A DNA stretch of 64,000 nt from positions 1 to 64,000 of IMG/VR virus record IMGVR_UViG_3300036760_000689, one strand, 5' to 3'. The notes beneath the pieces were generated by a model, which had not been told where the DNA came from, searched no databases, and worked only from the letters and a program-made list of their open reading frames with translations. This DNA is from a virus. Positions 60,001 through 64,000 of the stretch are shown here, one piece after another (the first letter of the stretch is position 1; every line of letters starts with the position of its first letter). A program made the position numbers and the translations under genes.

Positions 60001-63000
60001 CTTCCTTTGATTTGGTGCGCCTTCATCGCTCCAGGAGGTTTGGATGTTTTCGATTTCAGGTGGTTCGGGAATGACCTTGAAATCGTGACTCCATATCTTT
60101 ACGAGGGCATCACCAGAGGGGATAAACTTGAGGCGTATCAGTCTGCCACGGAGATCAGGATCCATCGCCCGGAATATCTGGTGGCGACCATTGGCGACGA
60201 TATCCGTGAATGTTTGCGCTATTTGGCCATCCACCTGAACTTCGAGGGACGCCAGCGTTTTTCCGAATGTGTCCAACTCCAACCATAATTCGCGAAGGAA
60301 TTTGGAACCAGGATTGCCGTAGTCACTCCAGTCTGTGACGAAAGTTCTGTGGGCTTGAGGCTCAAGTAGGATCCGATGGGCGATCTTATAAAGTCGAGTC
60401 GCTGCTATCGAGGAAGCAGATGTGGTTGCAATGATTCGGATCTGGCAACGAACAGCCAGTTTGCTTTCGCCTTCTCCGCGCAGGACTGGCAGAATGACTC
60501 GCTCGCGACCTGCCGTTTGCACCACGCCAATGGGATCATACATGGCATCATCAAATGCGGCTTCAAACAAAACAGGAACGCCTTGCGTATCAACATCGAG
60601 AACAAAATCGATGAATCGCTTTTCCTGATCCGGGGCACCAAGGTCATAGTCCTTGGTATCCACAGCCCAGTAGATCCCCAGATAACCTTCCTGGCAGTGA
60701 TCGGCATAACCCATCTCTAATTGCATTGGCCATGCGCCACTGTAACGATAATCGGTTGGATCTTCGCTTGGTTCGATCGCATCATCCGATGAGACTATCG
60801 TGCCTCCAATCAGGATGTTGTTCTCAGGTTCGGTGAAGTAGCAGTACGCTCCATATAGATAGTAATGCCACCGTTCATAGATCGTGTCCCAGACGAGTAT
60901 ACGATTATTCTTGATCTCGATGTTCTGGTTGGCAGGATAGGAGAAGTAGACCTTTGAATCCCAGAAACCCATGCAACATTCTGTTTCCCTGCCGATCGAT
61001 ATCGGATCAATGTCATTCAATCGTTGGCCAAAAAATACTTGATTGATCGGTTCGGAGATTTTTCGCCCAGATGGAAATTCATAAACCCCATCGTAGGCAT
61101 GCATATAAAGAGATCGCAGGCCGCGAATGATCCCGAATTTGCTCTTCAGACCCTGGTTTACCGGGGTCGTAACCGCACGATAAGCGCCTCCGCTCCCAAT
61201 GACCCGATAAACCCTTGTAAGAGTAAAGACGAAGAGTTCGGCGTCATTTTCCATAACGCGTTGGATCTGTTCGGAGCCGGTACCTACATAGATATAGTTC
61301 CCAGCCGGAAAATGTTCAACTCGCACGGCTTTGGAAAATCGCAAGCGATTAGGTGGCTCAGGGATCAGCAGTCCGTCGTCACTGGTATAATAACCGCCCC
61401 AGGTCCACAAACGATCATCGTATAGCTCAATGCCCGATACCGCATTCATCGGTAGTTGATTATCTACTTCCAATGGTTGGCCAAGAAGTGCATCTGCTTG
61501 ATCGTCCGTAACGACAGGAGATGTTCCTGCCACATAGGGAATCTCGATATCTACCAACTGAAATTGGGTGACCGTTCCCCCCATGCGATAAAGACGGACG
61601 AAATCTGGATTGGCCTTGGGAGGTGTGGTTGATGGTAACGTCGGAATCGTGAGTGTATAGGAATCATACTGCGCACCAGGTGCGGGAACCGCGACCGCTG
61701 GGGAATAATCACTCTCCGTATTTGTTTTGGAATTATAGAAGGTATAGGCCCACTGATAATCCCAACCGAATAATTGTCCCGTGGTCAGCAGAACACAGTT
61801 GTCAAATTCCAGATTCAGGGTCTTGCCTCCCTTGGCGACGGCGATCATAGAACAATCAATTCGGATTGCGGTTACAGTCGTCCAGTTTAGATCAGGGGCT
61901 GTGAGGGCATCCCTGCCGACCCTCTTGAATTCCTCTTGATTTATCCGTTGCCTTATCCAGACACCGGCACTGGGTGGCAAAACCGTCGGTTCTCCAGTGT
62001 TATCTCTCGGATCACCGAATGTCGGATTTTCTGGATCCCACACCAACCCATATTTGTTGGCAAGCAATCCGCGAATATAGATTGGGTCCAACGTTGGAAG
62101 ATCAGAAGGATAAGCATCTAAGAATCCGTTGTTTCTTAGATATGTCAGCAGTTCGGCCCCCTGGTCACGGTCATATAGGACCTTGCCGAAAATGATATCC
62201 AAAACGCTTTCTGGCGTCGAACCAGTATATGTGATCGTTCTGCCACCCGATCCTCCGATGGTAGCAGCTTGAAATGATGAAGGCACGAAAGCCCGTTCAT
62301 AACGGGTTTGGAAGGTTATATCGCCAGCAATGTGGGACAATCCAAATGAGATTACAAATTGCGAAAGATTCAGAGACGCTTCCTCGTCAGTGAACTTAAC
62401 CCACAATTCAATGGTTTTGTCTGCAGTAATGCCGAGATTGGCCACTACAGGATATCCGCCAACAGTGATGGCTTTCTTTATGCTCCCCGTAGCCCCGTCC
62501 CCAGTTGTGATCACCTTGAGGGCATTTGTGGAAATTATCTCTGTTGGCGGGGTGGAAGCGGCAACTGTGGCATTATCCAGAGTCCATGATCCTGCGGTTT
62601 CGAAATCTTCGATATTTTGGGTGACCTCGCCAGTGTTTGCGCTGACAGTCATTTCGTGCGTGGGTCTTGGAATGCCAATCCTTGTCGCCGAAGTTGCGCC
62701 GCCCGAATGTTTGATGAACGCGGTACCATCCGTCATGAAACTATATGGTTTAATTTCTCTCCCGATCAACGTATAAGATGCAAACAAAGCACGAGGATCG
62801 GGTTCCGCTGAAAGATTGCTGCCTCCGATAACGGCCTGAAAGTGAGTGTGCTGATTGAGGGGCCAGATCAAATCGCTCTCTGGATCTTCCACGGGGGCCA
62901 CGTAAAGTTTTCCGCCAGCGATGCAATATCTCCACTGGTATCCATTCATGTCCTTGAGATAGAAAATTGAATAGGGGGCTGACGGCAAACCATCATTCAA

Positions 63001-63162
63001 TCGATCGAATCCCTTCCTGACTGAGATTGAATTTTCTCGGTCTGTAATGACATTGATCAGGGCCTTATAGCCAGTGATTGGCAGTTCATCTGGGACAGTC
63101 CTCAATACTATTCCGGTATTAGCGAACGTGATGGCCACACTACGAATGTCTTGTGTGCTCAT
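57046..63162 (-). CDS. 2038-residue tail/baseplate-like protein with tandem 197-residue repeats
   Basis: The N-terminal half (to about residue 1040) is beta-rich and ends in a region resembling other phage tail proteins (ESDLIWPLNQHTHFQAVIGG near residue 100). From about 1040 to 1835 there are four tandem modules of about 197 residues, each opening with PWS-x-EGAPNQKKRFR and containing FSFEPDTVGILWR and AWVEAIPEPF. The last 200 residues are unique. Module identity is high enough to suggest recent duplication. The role is structural, perhaps a long fibre or spike; family not recognised. Confidence 0.75.
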   Translation of the reverse strand: MSTQDIRSVAITFANTGIVLRTVPDELPITGYKALINVITDRENSISVRKGFDRLNDGLPSAPYSIFYLKDMNGYQWRYCIAGGKLYVAPVEDPESDLIWPLNQHTHFQAVIGGSNLSAEPDPRALFASYTLIGREIKPYSFMTDGTAFIKHSGGATSATRIGIPRPTHEMTVSANTGEVTQNIEDFETAGSWTLDNATVAASTPPTEIISTNALKVITTGDGATGSIKKAITVGGYPVVANLGITADKTIELWVKFTDEEASLNLSQFVISFGLSHIAGDITFQTRYERAFVPSSFQAATIGGSGGRTITYTGSTPESVLDIIFGKVLYDRDQGAELLTYLRNNGFLDAYPSDLPTLDPIYIRGLLANKYGLVWDPENPTFGDPRDNTGEPTVLPPSAGVWIRQRINQEEFKRVGRDALTAPDLNWTTVTAIRIDCSMIAVAKGGKTLNLEFDNCVLLTTGQLFGWDYQWAYTFYNSKTNTESDYSPAVAVPAPGAQYDSYTLTIPTLPSTTPPKANPDFVRLYRMGGTVTQFQLVDIEIPYVAGTSPVVTDDQADALLGQPLEVDNQLPMNAVSGIELYDDRLWTWGGYYTSDDGLLIPEPPNRLRFSKAVRVEHFPAGNYIYVGTGSEQIQRVMENDAELFVFTLTRVYRVIGSGGAYRAVTTPVNQGLKSKFGIIRGLRSLYMHAYDGVYEFPSGRKISEPINQVFFGQRLNDIDPISIGRETECCMGFWDSKVYFSYPANQNIEIKNNRILVWDTIYERWHYYLYGAYCYFTEPENNILIGGTIVSSDDAIEPSEDPTDYRYSGAWPMQLEMGYADHCQEGYLGIYWAVDTKDYDLGAPDQEKRFIDFVLDVDTQGVPVLFEAAFDDAMYDPIGVVQTAGRERVILPVLRGEGESKLAVRCQIRIIATTSASSIAATRLYKIAHRILLEPQAHRTFVTDWSDYGNPGSKFLRELWLELDTFGKTLASLEVQVDGQIAQTFTDIVANGRHQIFRAMDPDLRGRLIRLKFIPSGDALVKIWSHDFKVIPEPPEIENIQTSWSDEGAPNQRKRYRKMIVEADNVGPSGLTVDAQVDNASVSITSTGINVSEHGRTEYVFSFEPDTVGILWRALITVNDPGSTFRFYRAWVEALPEPLQEWRYESPWANNGTDQEKRLRDLVIEADTVGDDVVVTPWVDGAALPDAYTVNTKVRSRVCFSLPVDTIGKITRITAIGDHRFTIYGHDIIHFDDSIQDTIIETPWNDQGAPNQKKRFRNLIVEVNNLGPGGITVNAQIDNASMTTTPTRITALGRSEYTFSFEPDSVGILWRVILTSDSGSVMRFWRAWVEAIPEPFEQRRFESPWTNNGTDNEKRLRDLVIEADTRSHNVTITVWVDGSALPDTFLLNTPDRQKVVFSLPVDLIGKITRITATSGYWFTIYVHEFAHFADAIENTIIEMPWSDEGAPNQKKRFRKLMVEVNNLGPGAVTVEAQIDNATVLTTPDTITALGRSEYVFSFDPDTVGILWRVILRSEPGSQMRFWRAWVEAIPEPFHEWRYESPWANNGTDQEKRLRDLIIEADTTGDDVIVTAWVDGAALPDTFILNTPYRERVVYSLPVDLIGKITRITAVANQRFTIYGSDFAHFDDSIENTVIETPWSNEGAPNQRKRFRKLLVEVNNLGPGGIIIDTQVDNRSVTTIPTYISDLGRDQYSFSFEPDTVGILWRVILRSETGSQMRFWKAWVEAIPEPFQEYRHESPWTDQGISNQKRLRDVILEGDTGGHNVTITVWVDGYSLPDTFTLATSARSRVVFSLPIDTIGKIMRITATSGFPFTIYEHEFKYFEDSIEETIIEMPWVIEEWPYKKLWKEVVVQADTGGQPATLTFWLDGVVTAQTFTFSHAGRLLSTFSLAKDTIGKLARVTFSAKIMRNYSVNYVIDKLPPDVTLADTWTQIFNYDRYKILRRLWLSMTNPNADVNFEIWIDNILRHSGNILANPSPDPSFSKRKIDLTSAKKGKLFRLIFSSTSAFGIFWDKSEIELKDLNMEDGYRREKMAPPQTY
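57660..60040 (-). repeat. Four tandem about-591-bp repeats in the tail gene
   Basis: Equivalent landmark sequences (the CTCCA...TCTCGAT-type junction encoding the PWS..EGAPN opening) lie at about 60028, 59433, 58840, 58248 and 57658. Spacing is close to 591-595 bases. Copies are not identical, differing at many third positions. Confidence 0.75.
62087..62098. repeat. Palindrome TCCAACGTTGGA
   Basis: Exact 12-base copy inside the large tail gene. Confidence 0.6.
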
Positions 63163-63740
63163 ATGTTAGTCTCTTTGGGCCGCCGCCATCGTTCGGCGAT
63201 CATCTGGCGACAGTGTTCAATGTTTTCCGGCCTTTTGGATCGTATTGACTGTTCTCGCTTCCAGTCCTCGGTGTGTTTTGGATGTGATTTCCCAAGATTG
63301 GACATCCGTATCTCTTCGATTACTTTCGATGAATGCTTATATCCTTTCCTCATTCTCGCTGCTTTCGATGCGATGCTACTTCTCAGATCTGGAGACATAC
63401 GACATTTTGCCGCTCGTAATTTGGCGCGATGATCATCGCTGAATCGATGTCCAGTCGTCCCCTCGCCTCCGTTGGTTGCGTTTACGAGATTGACCCCAGA
63501 TTGTCTGAAGCCCAGGATCCATGCCTGTTCGGAATCGATGCGGCACCTATCGGCAATGACATCAAGAATTTCAATGAGCGGTTTCAGACCCCGCCGATAC
63601 ACCGATTGGATCCAGTTACACCGATGATTGTCTCTCTTGTCATTCCGATGTTCCCTCAGACGTTTGGCAACCGATCCGGTCACACCGACATAGCGCGCCT
63701 CTCTTGTAATAGGATCACGAAGAAGATAGACCGTTTGCAT
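63159..63740 (-). CDS. GIY-YIG homing endonuclease
   Basis: 193 residues. The N-terminal GIY-YIG domain has VYLLRDPITREARYVGVTGS (GIY/YIG halves as V-Y-L and Y-V-G) with R27 region RLREHRND, and the catalytic E in EQAWILGF (about residue 72). NGGEGTTGHRFSDDHRAKLR marks NUMOD3 motifs, followed by a basic helix. It lies between structural genes with only one base before the next, a typical homing insertion. Confidence 0.88.
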   Translation of the reverse strand: MQTVYLLRDPITREARYVGVTGSVAKRLREHRNDKRDNHRCNWIQSVYRRGLKPLIEILDVIADRCRIDSEQAWILGFRQSGVNLVNATNGGEGTTGHRFSDDHRAKLRAAKCRMSPDLRSSIASKAARMRKGYKHSSKVIEEIRMSNLGKSHPKHTEDWKREQSIRSKRPENIEHCRQMIAERWRRPKETNI

Positions 63741-63741
63741 T

Positions 63742-64000
63742 TTATCTTCCAGGCACCACGTTAGTTTCTGTCCCCATTGTCAGTCGTTTGGCCAAGGAAA
63801 CTCCCATCAAATATCTCTGGTGGGCATAATTACTCCGCGCGACATCTTGGTTGTCCCCATCCTTGCCCAAAGCCAGAGAAAGCACCTCCCATCGAATAAA
63901 TGGTTCCCAGACAACATCCACCGATGTCGTCGTCTCATGTGATTCCGAAACAAAGAATGGCAATGGCGCAACCCTGTCGGTATCGCCATAACGCATAGGA
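63742..64000 (-). CDS. Structural gene, partial (runs off the window)
   Basis: The frame ends at 63742 and continues to the window end, so the 84 visible residues are probably the C-terminus of a larger protein. An ATG at 63996 may be internal. The visible part (MRYGDTDRVAPLPFFVSESH...) has no recognised motif. GIY-YIG insertion follows immediately downstream. Confidence 0.5.
   Translation of the reverse strand, partial: PMRYGDTDRVAPLPFFVSESHETTTSVDVVWEPFIRWEVLSLALGKDGDNQDVARSNYAHQRYLMGVSLAKRLTMGTETNVVPGR

Noticed and set aside
1-64000. tRNA or rRNA genes
   Set aside because: No cloverleaf or rRNA-like sequence was noticed by eye. This was not checked with a covariance model.

Overview
The window is part of a tailed-phage (or prophage) genome. 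The evidence is a lysis module (holin and a T4-type lysozyme), a collar/tail-fibre-like protein, a 2038-residue repeat-rich structural protein, a 4529-residue polyvalent protein, a DnaB/loader/initiator replication set, SSB, RusA-like resolvase, SbcCD, and a heavy load of inteins and free-standing homing endonucleases. The host cannot be named from the sequence. A solitary type I-C-like CRISPR repeat suggests a host lineage that carries that CRISPR type.

Layout. Positions 1-837 hold no convincing gene. A divergent region at about 1240-1360 carries a consensus sigma-70-type promoter (TTGACA-17-TATATT). This promoter drives a plus-strand operon of small, mostly unrecognised proteins (1.5-7.6 kb). 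In that operon, successive intergenic gaps share a double-hairpin design followed by an AGGAGAGA-type ribosome binding site. At 8.2 kb is a minimal tyrosine recombinase.

The most notable locus is 8806-11837. A 338-residue protein with the helix-hairpin-helix/Nop-like core shared by IS110 transposases and Tas proteins lies between two non-coding arrays. Both arrays show an almost perfect 18-nt period in which two degenerate short repeats alternate, giving a 36-nt double unit. This matches TIGR-Tas (tandem interspaced guide RNA) architecture with a Tas protein lacking a nuclease domain. A duplicated leader-like sequence precedes the first array. No tool-based search was possible, so the assignment rests on periodicity and protein family recognition.

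Positions 11.98-18.4 kb carry a glycan-modification cluster of glycosyltransferases and methyltransferases, including a GT2 domain fused to an AlgJ/AlgX-like domain. These are on the plus strand up to 16.8 kb and on the minus strand after that. From 19.5 kb everything runs on the minus strand. The order (in falling coordinates of transcription) is: structural genes (64-49 kb), the giant polyvalent gene (49.3-35.7 kb), lysis (35.6-34.3 kb), two tiny membrane proteins, a solitary CRISPR repeat and a strong terminator (33.93 kb). A new strong promoter (33.88 kb) then starts the recombination/replication block: a recombination-type protein interrupted by a LAGLIDADG intein, SbcD, SbcC interrupted in its P-loop by an HNH intein, SSB, a replication initiator containing two clusters of 12-bp iterons, a helicase loader, DnaB, RusA-like resolvase and an orphan DNA methyltransferase.

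A dispersed 12/13-bp palindrome, TCCAAC(C)GTTGGA, occurs exactly at least seven times across the window, both in intergenic hairpins and inside genes. It looks like a genome-wide recognition site.
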